Translations under genes and position numbers: made by a program
Shown here: positions 1 to 6,984 of the stretch, piece by piece
Position numbering within the stretch: the first letter of the stretch is position 1
How the letters are laid out: each line of letters starts with the position of its first letter
Source: Actinomycetes bacterium
Lineage (GTDB): Bacteria; Actinomycetota; Thermoleophilia; Solirubrobacterales; 70-9
Assembly: GCA_023434465.1 (NCBI GenBank)
Contig: JAEYSQ010000194.1
Span: 1-13,384, forward strand
DNA: 13,384 nt
Direction: 5' to 3'
Notes under the pieces: generated by a model
What the model saw: the letters and a program-made list of their open reading frames with translations, nothing else
Database searches by the model: none
Told to the model about the DNA's origin: nothing

Positions 1-128
1 TGGTGATCCCAGGTCAGATCCGAGAAGGCGCACAGATCCTCGTCACAGATGGTTCGGGATCCGGTCTCGAATTCGTCGCCTACGTTCAACTGATCAAAGC
101 CGGACCCGAAAACTCCGTTGCCGTTCAT
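1..128 (-). CDS. MaoC-fold dehydratase/hydratase, N-terminal part (runs off left edge)
   Basis: The first 42 codons of a minus-strand gene are present, and the rest lies beyond base 1. Residues 11-42 contain FDQLNVGDEF followed by a TGSRTI segment and FSDLTWDH, the usual opening of MaoC-like hot-dog dehydratases (consensus near FEDLxVGDxF...F..LTGDxxPxH). These enzymes hydrate enoyl-CoA or dehydrate 3-hydroxyacyl-thioesters; the catalytic Asp/His lie at or beyond the end of this fragment. The ATG at 128 is strongly supported: a perfect AGGAGG (complement of 137-142) sits 8 bases upstream, and the ATG overlaps the TGA of the preceding hydrolase gene (ATGA). As the last visible gene of a fatty acid synthesis operon that otherwise shows no FabZ/FabA, it may be the 3-hydroxyacyl-ACP dehydratase, as HadBC is in mycobacteria. 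That role is inferred from context; a stand-alone enoyl-CoA hydratase is the alternative. Confidence 0.72.
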   Translation of the reverse strand, partial: MNGNGVFGSGFDQLNVGDEFETGSRTICDEDLCAFSDLTWDH

Positions 129-745
129 GCCGTAAGCCTCCTGTCGTTGACGGAAATGCCGAAGTGACGCTCGATTGCCTCGCCGAACTCCCGGGCCGCG
201 CGCCGGTGCCCGAGCTCGGAAGGGTGCAGCCCGTCGCCGTCGATGTTGCCTGGCTCGCGGGCACCCGGATGGGAAGTGACGTCCATGCAGGGCACCGAGC
301 GGGCGGCACAGACCCCGAGGATCGTCCGGTTCACGTCGCGGATCCCGGCGTCGATGCGCTGGCGGGTCCGCGGGCCGACCCCCGGCAGGCTCCAGCCGTC
401 CGGGTAGGTCGACACGAGAAGGAACGCTTCCGGCAGCTGATGGTGAAGAACGGTGAGCATCTCACTGAACCTTGATCCGAAGCCGGCGATGTCCGGACGG
501 GTGGTGAGCAGCACGTCGTTTGCTCCGCAGATAAGAGTCACAAGGTCCGGCCGGAACTTGATCGCCTGGCCGACCGTTTCCATCACGGCGCGGCTGTCGG
601 CGCCGTCCCGGGCGAGATTTAGGTAGGCGAGCTCGCCGCCGCGACCGAGATCTGCGGCGAGCAGGTCGGGCCAGCGGCGGGTCTCGGCGATTCCGTTGCC
701 GGCCGTGAAGCTGTCCCCGAGTGCGACGTATCTGCTCAGCATCAT
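125..745 (-). CDS. SGNH/GDSL-family hydrolase, cytoplasmic
   Basis: A 206-residue protein with all SGNH blocks: block I GDSFTAG at 10-16 (nucleophile Ser12), block III GAND at 74-77 (oxyanion Asn76) and block V DGLHP at 171-175 (Asp171, His174). Family members hydrolyse esters or thioesters (lipases, acyl esterases, TesA-type thioesterases). There is no signal peptide or membrane segment, so it should act in the cytoplasm. It starts 6 bases after the carboxyltransferase stop and overlaps the next gene by ATGA, so it is an integral member of the fatty acid operon. No clear Shine-Dalgarno precedes the ATG; two adjacent ATGs (745 and 742) are possible starts. Its position suggests an acyl-ACP or acyl-CoA thioesterase, or a lipid deacylase, but the substrate cannot be read from sequence. 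Fold assignment is secure; role is inference. Confidence 0.85.
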   Translation of the reverse strand: MMLSRYVALGDSFTAGNGIAETRRWPDLLAADLGRGGELAYLNLARDGADSRAVMETVGQAIKFRPDLVTLICGANDVLLTTRPDIAGFGSRFSEMLTVLHHQLPEAFLLVSTYPDGWSLPGVGPRTRQRIDAGIRDVNRTILGVCAARSVPCMDVTSHPGAREPGNIDGDGLHPSELGHRRAAREFGEAIERHFGISVNDRRLTA

Positions 746-751
746 TTCGTT

Positions 752-2203
752 TCAGGCGCCGGTTTGAGGATGGTGAGATCCGTGACGGTGATTTCCGTTC
801 GAGATCGTTGCGAGTGCCCAGATCAACGAGGCCCGGGTGTCCGCAGGCTCGATCATCTCGTCGACGAAACCGCTGGCCGCTGCGGCCTCCGCGGTCAAGT
901 GTTCGGCCGCGTAAGCGGAGGCCAGACGCGCCGAGTCTCCGGTCCCATCGGTGATCTCACGGCGGTGAACGAACTCGACCGCCTGGCTGGCCGACATGAT
1001 TCCGATCTCGGCTCCCGGCCAGGCGAAGACGAAATCGGCGCCGAGGTCGCGGGAGTTCATGGTGATTGCCGCGCCGCCATATGCCTTCCGCAGCACCACG
1101 GTGAGTTTGGGAACCGAAGCGCCGGCAAACGCCTTGAGGAGCGCCGCTCCGTGGCGGATGACCCCGGACTTCTCCTGGCGGACTCCGGGCATGAATCCGG
1201 GGGTGTCCACCAGCACGATCAAGGGCAATCTGAAGCGGTCGATCAGGTTGATGAAAGCAGCCGTCTTCTCGGCTGCGTCCGCGTCAATGACACCGCCGAA
1301 GCGACGGGTCTGGTTGGCCACCACGGCGACCGGCCGACCCTCAAGGCGCCCCAATCCGGTGAAGATCGCCTCACCCCAGCGGGGGTGGATATCGATCAGG
1401 CTTTCACGGTCGACGATCGCCCGAACCGTCGCGCGCACGTCGTAGGTCTTGCGTCCGTCCAGCGGTACGGTGAGGCCCGGGTCGGGCACCTCGGGCGCGC
1501 CCGGTTCACCGGTGGGGGAAGGCTGCCCGATTCTCTGGGGAAGCAGGCCGAGCAACTTGCGGGCGTTCCCGATTGCCTCGCTTTCGGTCTCTGCGACCAG
1601 CTGGCAGACCCCGTTTTGCTCGTGGATTCGGGGGCCGCCGAGTTCTTCCATCGAGATCTCTTCGCCAACCGCCTGCGCTACTACGCGCGGCCCGGTCAAA
1701 AAGAGTCGTGCGTCCCGGCTCATCAGGACGAAGTCGGTCAGGGCGGGGGAGTAGGCGCCGCCACCCGCCGATACGCCGGAGACGATGCTCACCTGCGGTA
1801 CGCGGCGCGAAAGCCGCACGCTTTCCCGGAAGATCCTGCCGTACCCGGCCAATGCCGCATGGCCTTCCTGGAGACGGGCCCCGCCCGACTCGACGAAACC
1901 GACCACCGGCGCGCCCGAATCGCCGGCTAGCTTCAGGGTACGGACGATCGTGTCGGCGTGGATCTCGCCCAGCGAACCGCCGAGGAAGTCCGGGTCCTGT
2001 GAGTAGCAGAACACTGGACGTCCCCCGACCGTTCCGGCGCCGGCGATGACCCCGTCGCCGGGGGTTGCGCGCTCGCCGAGACCCGGCGAAAGAGCTGCGG
2101 AGCGAAGCGGGCGGAAGCTGCCCGGGTCACACAGCCGCTCGAGTCGCTTCCGGGGAACCGACTGCGTATCCCTGGCCGGGATTGTCGCGGTGACCGGACT
2201 CAT
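752..2203 (-). CDS. accD: Acyl-CoA/acetyl-CoA carboxylase, carboxyltransferase (beta) subunit, AccD6/PccB-like
   Basis: A 483-residue carboxyltransferase that transfers CO2 from carboxybiotin to an acyl-CoA, probably acetyl-CoA to give malonyl-CoA. The N-terminal crotonase-like half has CDPGSF at 25-30, SGGARLQEG at 106-114, the oxyanion loop SAGGGAYSPALTDF at 145-158 and GEEISMEELGG at 180-190. The C-terminal half has FGGVIDADAAEKTAAF at 302-317, DTPGFMPG at 333-340, IRHGAALL at 349-356, RKAYGGA at 372-378 and a closing IEPADTR at 451-457. Both halves are in one chain and there is no zinc finger, which fits the actinobacterial AccD/PccB type rather than E. coli AccA+AccD. A biotinylated alpha subunit must be encoded elsewhere. 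Its ATG shares one base with the fabF stop (TAATG). Placement after fabF mirrors M. tuberculosis accD6 after kasB, which favours malonyl-CoA supply. Propionyl-CoA specificity cannot be excluded. Confidence 0.88.
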   Translation of the reverse strand: MSPVTATIPARDTQSVPRKRLERLCDPGSFRPLRSAALSPGLGERATPGDGVIAGAGTVGGRPVFCYSQDPDFLGGSLGEIHADTIVRTLKLAGDSGAPVVGFVESGGARLQEGHAALAGYGRIFRESVRLSRRVPQVSIVSGVSAGGGAYSPALTDFVLMSRDARLFLTGPRVVAQAVGEEISMEELGGPRIHEQNGVCQLVAETESEAIGNARKLLGLLPQRIGQPSPTGEPGAPEVPDPGLTVPLDGRKTYDVRATVRAIVDRESLIDIHPRWGEAIFTGLGRLEGRPVAVVANQTRRFGGVIDADAAEKTAAFINLIDRFRLPLIVLVDTPGFMPGVRQEKSGVIRHGAALLKAFAGASVPKLTVVLRKAYGGAAITMNSRDLGADFVFAWPGAEIGIMSASQAVEFVHRREITDGTGDSARLASAYAAEHLTAEAAAASGFVDEMIEPADTRASLIWALATISNGNHRHGSHHPQTGA

Positions 2204-3396
2204 TACGCGGCGATGCAGAGCACGGCGTTGTGGCCGCCGAACCCGAAGGAGTTGGAGATCGCGTGAAGGCGCTCACCGGGTTGGCCGATCGGGCGGGCTT
2301 CGTTCGGTACGTAGTCGAGGTCGAGGCCGTCCTCGAACTGCTCGAGTCCGACGGTCGGCGGGGCGATCCCGCGGCCGAGGGCGGAGGTGGTCGCGACCGC
2401 CTCCACTGCGCCGGCCGCACCCATCAGGTGGCCAATCACCGACTTGGTCGAACTGACCGGGACCGCCCCGGCATCCTCGCCGAAGGCGAGCTTGAGGGCG
2501 TCGGTTTCGGAGCGGTCGTTGAGCGGGGTGGAGGTGCCGTGGGCGTTCACGTAATCGATCTCGCCGATGGCGAGGCCGGCGTCCTCCAGCGCCATGCGGA
2601 TCGCCCGGGCCGACTCGGTACCGGAAGGGTCCGGGGCGGTCAGGTGATGGGCGTCAGAAGATGCGCCGTAACCGACGATCTCGCCGAGGATGTCCGCTCC
2701 GCGCGCGGTCGCCACCTCATGGTCCTCGAGGATCAGAACCCCGGCGCCTTCACCCATCACGAACCCGTCGCGACGAGCGTCGAAGGGCCTTGAGATCCCG
2801 CTCGGCGAGGTGGCGCCCATCGAGGCGAAGGCGGCAACCGCGATACCGGTCCGGGCCGATTCGGCGCCACCGGTCACGACCGCGTCGGCCGCTCCGGCGC
2901 GAATCATCCGGACCGCGGTACCGATCGCATGTGCGCCGGCCGCACAGGCCGAGACCACCCCGAAACTTTCACCGTTCAGACCGTGCCGCATCGCCACCGC
3001 CGCCGAACCCGCGTTGGCCATCATCAAAGGCACCGCCAGGGGCGAGACCGCTTTGGCCCCCTTTTCCCGTAGCACCCCGGATTGCTGCTGCAGCGAGCCG
3101 ATGCCGCCGATCCCGGTGCCGATCACGCAGCCGATCCGGCGCGAGTCATAGGGCAACTCGGCCCATCCGGCCTTCTCGAAGGCTTCGTCGGATGCCGCCA
3201 GGGCCAGCTGCGTGAAGCGGTCGGCCCGGCGGACCTCCTTGCGGCTCAGGAACTCGAGTGGATCGAAGTCGCGGCAACTGGCGTCCCCGTCGATGATTCC
3301 GGTCTCGCCCCTTGACCAACGCTCGATCAGGGTTTCCGCCCCCACCCCGAGGGGGGAAACTGCCCCGATTCCGGTGATTACGGCGCGCCTGGTCAT
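2203..3396 (-). CDS. fabF: Beta-ketoacyl-ACP synthase II
   Basis: A 397-residue elongating condensing enzyme that joins malonyl-ACP to acyl-ACP. It has the full Cys-His-His set with the structural Lys: VSACAAGAHAIG with nucleophile Cys151, NAHGTSTPLND with His286, and SSTKSVIGHLMGAAGA with Lys318 and His323. GEGAGVLILED at 215-225 and the C-terminal SFGFGGHNAVL loop are also typical. The start is canonical (MTRRAVITGIGAVSPLG), and its ATG overlaps the acpP stop as ATGA, so translation is probably coupled to acpP. acpP-fabF adjacency is common in bacterial type II systems; mycobacterial KasA/KasB occupy the same place. The active-site segment reads SACAAGA where many FabF proteins have TACATGA, a mild variation. 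It is the only elongating synthase in the window, so it presumably extends the full range of chains together with FabH. Confidence 0.95.
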   Translation of the reverse strand: MTRRAVITGIGAVSPLGVGAETLIERWSRGETGIIDGDASCRDFDPLEFLSRKEVRRADRFTQLALAASDEAFEKAGWAELPYDSRRIGCVIGTGIGGIGSLQQQSGVLREKGAKAVSPLAVPLMMANAGSAAVAMRHGLNGESFGVVSACAAGAHAIGTAVRMIRAGAADAVVTGGAESARTGIAVAAFASMGATSPSGISRPFDARRDGFVMGEGAGVLILEDHEVATARGADILGEIVGYGASSDAHHLTAPDPSGTESARAIRMALEDAGLAIGEIDYVNAHGTSTPLNDRSETDALKLAFGEDAGAVPVSSTKSVIGHLMGAAGAVEAVATTSALGRGIAPPTVGLEQFEDGLDLDYVPNEARPIGQPGERLHAISNSFGFGGHNAVLCIAA

Positions 3397-3641
3397 GCGG
3401 CTTTGGCCACCACCAGGTCGATCACTTCGCCGACGGTCTTCAGCTCCTTCACGTCATCGCCGACCAGTTCGACTCCGAACTCGTCCTCGACGATCTGGGC
3501 GATCTCGACCAGGTCGAGTGAGTCCACGTCGAGCGACTCGAAGGTGGCGTCACGGGTGATCTGGTCGGGTTCGGCGCCTACTTCCTCGAGGCCTTGCCGG
3601 ATCACGGTTTCTGCGGACTGCGGATCTGCTTTGGTGGTCAT
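3393..3641 (-). CDS. acpP: Acyl carrier protein
   Basis: An acidic 82-residue carrier protein that tethers the growing acyl chain through 4'-phosphopantetheine. The attachment site is Ser41 in LDVDSLDLVEI; helix 2 (DLVEIAQIVEDEFGVEL) and the helix 3/4 region (VKELKTVGEVIDLV) follow as in AcpP. It has a few more residues at the N-terminus than the roughly 78-residue E. coli AcpP. It starts 22 bases after fabG with an AAAGGA Shine-Dalgarno (complement of 3646-3651) 4 bases before the ATG. This is the widest gap among the neighbouring junctions of the operon and carries one of its clearer ribosome-binding sites, consistent with the need for ACP in excess. A TGA overlapping the fabF ATG ends it. 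Partners are FabD, FabH, FabG and FabF, all encoded alongside. Confidence 0.96.
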   Translation of the reverse strand: MTTKADPQSAETVIRQGLEEVGAEPDQITRDATFESLDVDSLDLVEIAQIVEDEFGVELVGDDVKELKTVGEVIDLVVAKAA

Positions 3642-3645
3642 CTGT

Positions 3646-3651
3646 TCCTTT
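3646..3651 (-). promoter_or_regulatory. Ribosome-binding site of acpP
   Basis: The minus strand reads AAAGGA, 4 bases before the acpP ATG, in the 22-base fabG-acpP gap. It supports the start at 3641. Confidence 0.6.
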
Positions 3652-3663
3652 GTCTGTTGGTGT

Positions 3664-4398
3664 TCAGGCGCTCATGCCGCCGTCGACGGTGAGCACGCTT
3701 CCGGTCACATACGAGGCCTCGTCAGAGGCGAGAAATGCGATACAGGCGGCGACCTCTTCGGGGGTGCCGGGCCGGCGGGCGGGGATCGCTTCGTCGAAGG
3801 CTCCACTGGGCAGGTCGGCGGTAAGTCCGGTCTCGACCAGGCCGGGTGCGACCGCATTGACGGTCACGCCGCGACGGGCGACTTCAACCGCGACGGTCCT
3901 CGTCATCCCGATCAGCCCTGCCTTTGAGGCGGCGTAGTTCGCCTGCCCCGGGTTGGCGCGGGGACCGACCACCGAGGCGACGTTGATGATCCGGCCGAAG
4001 CGCGCCCGGATCATCGGTTTCAGGGACTGCCGGGTCAGGCGGAAGGCGGCGTTCAGATTCGTCTCGATCACATCCAGCCAGTCCTGATCCTTGATCTGGG
4101 GTGAGAGATTGTCGGCCCGTCGGCCCGCGTTGTTGACCAGGAGGAGGGTTGGCCCGAAAGCGTCGGCGACCTGGTCGAGCAGTTCGTCAGCGGCTTTGTT
4201 CGAGTCGAGGTCGGCACCGACCGCGATCGCCCGACCGCCGTCACCCTCGATCGAGGCAACCACTTTGGCGGCGCCTTCGGGGTTGGAGCGGTAGTGGACC
4301 GCGACCGGCCAGCCGTCAGATGCGACCTTCCGGGCGGCAGCGGCACCGATGCCGCCAGAAGCTCCGGTGACCAGGGCGGCTCCTTCAGACCTGCTCAT
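3664..4398 (-). CDS. fabG: 3-oxoacyl-ACP reductase (SDR family)
   Basis: A 244-residue short-chain dehydrogenase that reduces 3-oxoacyl-ACP to (3R)-hydroxyacyl-ACP with NADPH. It shows TGASGGIG at 11-18 (nucleotide binding), NNAG at 89-92, Asn114, and the catalytic Ser142, Tyr155 and Lys159 (YAASK), with the C-terminal YVTGSVLTVDGGMSA typical of FabG. HYRSN at 35-39 with Arg37 fits NADPH preference. I chose the ATG at 4398 (MSRSEGAALVTG) because it puts the Rossmann motif at the usual distance and overlaps fabH by only 14 bases. An upstream in-frame start at 4440 would add 14 residues inside fabH with no family match. A GAAGG lies about 8 bases before the chosen ATG. It sits between fabH and acpP, so FabG of fatty acid synthesis is far more likely than a catabolic SDR. 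Confidence 0.93.
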   Translation of the reverse strand: MSRSEGAALVTGASGGIGAAAARKVASDGWPVAVHYRSNPEGAAKVVASIEGDGGRAIAVGADLDSNKAADELLDQVADAFGPTLLLVNNAGRRADNLSPQIKDQDWLDVIETNLNAAFRLTRQSLKPMIRARFGRIINVASVVGPRANPGQANYAASKAGLIGMTRTVAVEVARRGVTVNAVAPGLVETGLTADLPSGAFDEAIPARRPGTPEEVAACIAFLASDEASYVTGSVLTVDGGMSA

Positions 4399-5404
4399 CT
4401 TCGCCGCCTTCAGGTGTGCCCCACTCGACCAGTCCGGCACCCCAGGTCAGACCGCCCCCGAAGGCGCTGAGCAGCACCTTGCTGCCGGCACGCAGTCGGC
4501 CGTCCTCGCGAGCTGCGCCGAGCGCGATCGGAATCGATCCGGCCGAGGTATTGCCGTATTCGTGGACGCAGTCGACGACCCGGTCCGGGTCTAGGCCGAG
4601 CTTCTCGCCGACTGCGGCGATGATCCTGCTGTTTGCCTGGTGATAAACGAAGAGGTCCACGTCATCCAGACCGAAGCGGGCAGCCTCGAGGGTCCCGGTG
4701 GTGGTCTCGCAGAGGCGGGCCACCGCCTGGCGGAAGGTGTCATGCCCGTTCATCCGGATGATCGCTTCCTCGCGAGTCGCTTCGACCAGACCCCCACGGT
4801 CGCCGTCACTGGCGAGCTTGACCGGCCCGATCCGCCCTGCTCCGTGGCAGCTGGTGATGACGACAGCTCCTCCGCCGTCAGCGAAGATCCCGGCAGTTCC
4901 CCGGTCATCGTGATCGATGAGCCGGTACATGAGGTCGGCGCCGACGACCAGGGCGTTTCGTGCGTTTCCGTTGGCTACCCAGGAGGAAGCCATCGCCACC
5001 CCGGAGAGGAACCCCGAGCAGGCCGCGTTAAGGTCGAAGGCTCCCGCCAGCTCACATCCGAGGCGAGCTGCCACCATGGGTGCCGCGGCGGGGCAGAGCA
5101 TCTCTCCGGTGACGGTCGCGACGATCACCAGGTCGATTTCGACCGGGTCGATCCTGGCGTCGATGATGGCGGCCCGGCCCGCGCCGGTTGCGAGGTCGAC
5201 CAGGGTCCGGCCGGGGGGAAGTACATGCCTTCGCTCCACGCCGGTGCGCTCGGTGATCCATTCTGGCTTCACGCCGAGGCGGTCAGCCACCACCTGGTTG
5301 GAGACGATCTCCTCCGGAACTTCGACTCCGAGCCCGGCGATCGCCGTACCCACGAGTTCCCGGGGCGCGAAGGTCGGCCTCGTCGCGTAAGAGGTCTCAG
5401 GCAT
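4385..5404 (-). CDS. fabH: Beta-ketoacyl-ACP synthase III
   Basis: A 339-residue initiating condensing enzyme that joins a starter acyl-CoA to malonyl-ACP. The Cys-His-Asn triad is visible: Cys129 in DLNAACSGF, His255 in VYHQANSRI and Asn285 in EYGNTSAGSIP. GIFADGGGAVVI at 172-183 and the closing LLSAFGGGLTWGAGLVEW are typical FabH. The start at 5404 (MPETSYATRP) is preferred: a GGGAG (complement of 5412-5416) lies 7 bases upstream and it overlaps fabD by 8 bases, whereas the frame upstream to 5524 lies in fabD and matches nothing in FabH. Compared with E. coli FabH (C112, H244, N274) the first triad residue is shifted by about 17, reflecting a longer N-terminus (about 16 residues before LVGTAIAGLG). 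The starter preference (acetyl versus branched acyl-CoA) cannot be told from sequence alone. Confidence 0.94.
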   Translation of the reverse strand: MPETSYATRPTFAPRELVGTAIAGLGVEVPEEIVSNQVVADRLGVKPEWITERTGVERRHVLPPGRTLVDLATGAGRAAIIDARIDPVEIDLVIVATVTGEMLCPAAAPMVAARLGCELAGAFDLNAACSGFLSGVAMASSWVANGNARNALVVGADLMYRLIDHDDRGTAGIFADGGGAVVITSCHGAGRIGPVKLASDGDRGGLVEATREEAIIRMNGHDTFRQAVARLCETTTGTLEAARFGLDDVDLFVYHQANSRIIAAVGEKLGLDPDRVVDCVHEYGNTSAGSIPIALGAAREDGRLRAGSKVLLSAFGGGLTWGAGLVEWGTPEGGEDEQV

Positions 5405-6275
5405 CGGCCAACTCCCGGTTTGCGGTGAAATCGATGATCGGCAGGGCTTCCGCTTCGTCCGTTGTGCGCCGTATGAGGCCGGTGAGTACCTCGCCCGGGC
5501 CCGATTCCAGGAACCTTCTGGCACCCACCTCGCAGAGTCGCAGGACCGACTCCCGCCAGCGCACGGGTCGGATCAGGGCGGACAGCAGAGTTTCCCGCAG
5601 GTCCTCGACCGGACTGGCCGTGATCGAAGAGAACAGGTTGTCTGGAGTGCCGACCTCCACACCATCCAGGGCGGCCCTGAATTCGGGCAGGGCAGAGGTC
5701 ATCGCGGGGGAGTGGAAGGCACCGGCTACCGGCAGCCGAACGGTGCGAATGCCCGCTTCTCTGAATCGTCGGCGCGCTTCGGAAATCTCCTCGGTCGGAC
5801 CGGAGAGGACGATCTGCCCCGGCGCGTTGTCGTTGGCGACCGTCAGGCCGAGAGAGTTGGCGAGGGCGGGGGCACCGCGCGCTTCTCCGAGTACCGCGAG
5901 CATTCCGCCGGGGCTGGCTTCAGCTGCCTGCTGCATCACTTGTCCCCGCACGACTGCCAATCGAAGTCCATCGGTTATCTAAATAGCACCCGACGCTGCC
6001 GCGGCGGCAACTTCACCCAGGGAGTGTCCGACGAACCAGGCGGCATGGGGGGCTCCAGCCGCTTTCCAGCCGGCTATCGCCGCGCAGTAAAGAGCCGGTT
6101 GCTGGAACGAGGTGCCTTCGGCGACCCGCTCGAAGGGGTCGCTGCCGACTTCGCTGGTAGCCAGTGGGATCAGTTCCGGGCAGTGGCTTGCGACCAGTTC
6201 GCGCATCTCGGCGCGCTGGCTGCCCTGGCCAGGAAAGACGAGAGCGGTGTGGCTGAGGTCGACGGACAAGTTCAT
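5397..6275 (-). pseudogene. fabD: Malonyl-CoA:ACP transacylase gene interrupted by one in-frame TAG
   Basis: FabD moves malonyl from CoA to ACP. From the ATG at 6275 the frame spans 292 codons, close to the ~309 of E. coli FabD, but codon 99 is TAG (5979-5981). Before it: FPGQGSQ at 14-20, QQPALY at 58-63 and GHSLGE at 83-88 with nucleophile Ser85. After it, in the same frame: Arg110 (VVRGQVMQQA), ANDNAPGQIVLSGP and the catalytic His188 in AGAFHSPAM, down to TGA at 5397. No frameshift or other lesion is seen, and the TAG falls in the variable turn after SGAI, where other FabDs have residues such as Asp or Ser. Because Ser85 and His188 are on opposite sides, neither half should work alone. It could be a sequencing error, a true nonsense mutation complemented elsewhere, readthrough, or a split enzyme restarting at TTG 5960. 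A leader start at 6347 (TTG) is possible but matches nothing in the family; a GGAG about 12 bases before 6275 is a modest RBS. Confidence 0.85.
5979..5981 (-). other. In-frame amber codon inside fabD
   Basis: The minus strand reads GGT GCT ATT TAG ATA ACC GAT across this point. It divides fabD into an N-terminal open frame (5979-6275, 98 residues) and a C-terminal open frame whose first near-cognate start is TTG at 5960 (5397-5960, 187 residues). The seven codons between them stay in frame and still fit FabD (ITDGLRLAVVRG). One substitution from CAG, GAG, AAG, TCG, TTG or TGG would create it. Confidence 0.9.
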
Positions 6276-6326
6276 CGCCGGATATTTCTCCAGCGGGCCC
6301 CCGAAGTCACGCACTATTCCGGGAAC

Positions 6327-6344
6327 ACCCCCTGATCGGGTGGA
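6327..6344 (-). promoter_or_regulatory. Upstream motif of the fab operon, shared with the kinase operon
   Basis: The minus strand reads TCCACCCGATCAGGGGGT, 52 bases before the fabD ATG. The same string with one C fewer occurs upstream of the sensor kinase gene at 8091-8107, also on the minus strand. The GGGGGT end, with GTTG about 14 bases before GGGTGT, loosely resembles a SigF/SigB-type actinobacterial promoter (GTTT...GGGTAT), but an operator is equally possible. The repetition is directly visible; the function is inference. Confidence 0.45.
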
Positions 6345-6378
6345 CAACTCCCCACCGCAGGAGGGAGCAGTTCGGCAT

Positions 6379-6984
6379 TCAGCCGATCAGACCGAGACCC
6401 TGGGCGCTGCGGACCGCTTCGGCCCGGTTCTTTACCTTCAGCTTGCGGTAGATCGTGCTGCTGTACTCCTTGATCGTGTTGATCGAGAGATGCAGGCTCT
6501 CGGCGATCTCGCGATTGGTCGCACCGGTCGCAATCAACCCGAGGACCTGGCGCTCGCGATCGGTCAACCCGGTTGCGTCACCGGGACCGTTCTCGGCAAA
6601 GACTTCGGATCCGAGAGCGACCAGCCGCACCGCCTTGACCACGTCGGCCGCGTTCCAGTCCTTGCCGATGAACCCCGCCGCACCGGCAGCTCGGGCGACC
6701 GAAGGTGACAGCCTGCCGGTGCCGGAAATCAGGAGGACCTTGGTTCCCGGGGAAACCCGCTGGATCTCGGCGCAGGCATCGGCGCCGGAATCCGGGCCGA
6801 GCAAGAGGTCGATCAGCGCGACGTCGGGCCGCAGGTTGGCGGAGGTCTTGACCGCGTCGGCGAGTCCGGTCGCCCCGTCGCAGCGCTCCACCCAGGACTG
6901 ACGGTCGAGTAGAAGCCGGAATCCCCAGTGAACGACGTCGTGGTCGTCGACTACAAGAACCCGGAGACCAGGCACCGCGTTCAC
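6379..6984 (-). CDS. NarL/LuxR-family response regulator (paralogue 1)
   Basis: A 201-residue two-domain regulator. The receiver domain (about 7-122) has the acidic pair Asp13-Asp14, phospho-acceptor Asp59 in ALIDLLLG, LLISGTG for the switch Thr/Ser and the conserved Lys in IGKDW. The LuxR-type helix-turn-helix (about 138-200) reads LTDRERQVLGLIATGATN, REIAESLHLSINTIKEY and YRKLKVKNRAEAV. The GTG start at 6984 is chosen because it overlaps the kinase stop as GTGA and has GGAGGG (complement of 6988-6993) just upstream; the open frame continuing upstream is antisense-like read-through inside the kinase gene. It should be phosphorylated by the overlapping kinase and then bind DNA. Its stop lies about 100 bases before the fabD ATG, so the fab operon is an obvious candidate target; this is inference. 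A paralogue lies at 12609-13211. Confidence 0.93.
   Translation of the reverse strand: MNAVPGLRVLVVDDHDVVHWGFRLLLDRQSWVERCDGATGLADAVKTSANLRPDVALIDLLLGPDSGADACAEIQRVSPGTKVLLISGTGRLSPSVARAAGAAGFIGKDWNAADVVKAVRLVALGSEVFAENGPGDATGLTDRERQVLGLIATGATNREIAESLHLSINTIKEYSSTIYRKLKVKNRAEAVRSAQGLGLIG

Noticed and set aside
764..1930. Long plus-strand open frame opposite the carboxyltransferase gene (388 codons)
   Set aside because: It is antisense to a gene with complete family motifs, its translation is Gly/Arg/Asp-rich without domain signatures, and GC-rich codon bias routinely opens such frames.
5979..5981. Amber codon in fabD as a pyrrolysine or other recoded residue
   Set aside because: No recoding element or pyrrolysine genes are visible, FabD has no need for such a residue at this variable turn, and a point mutation or base error is simpler.
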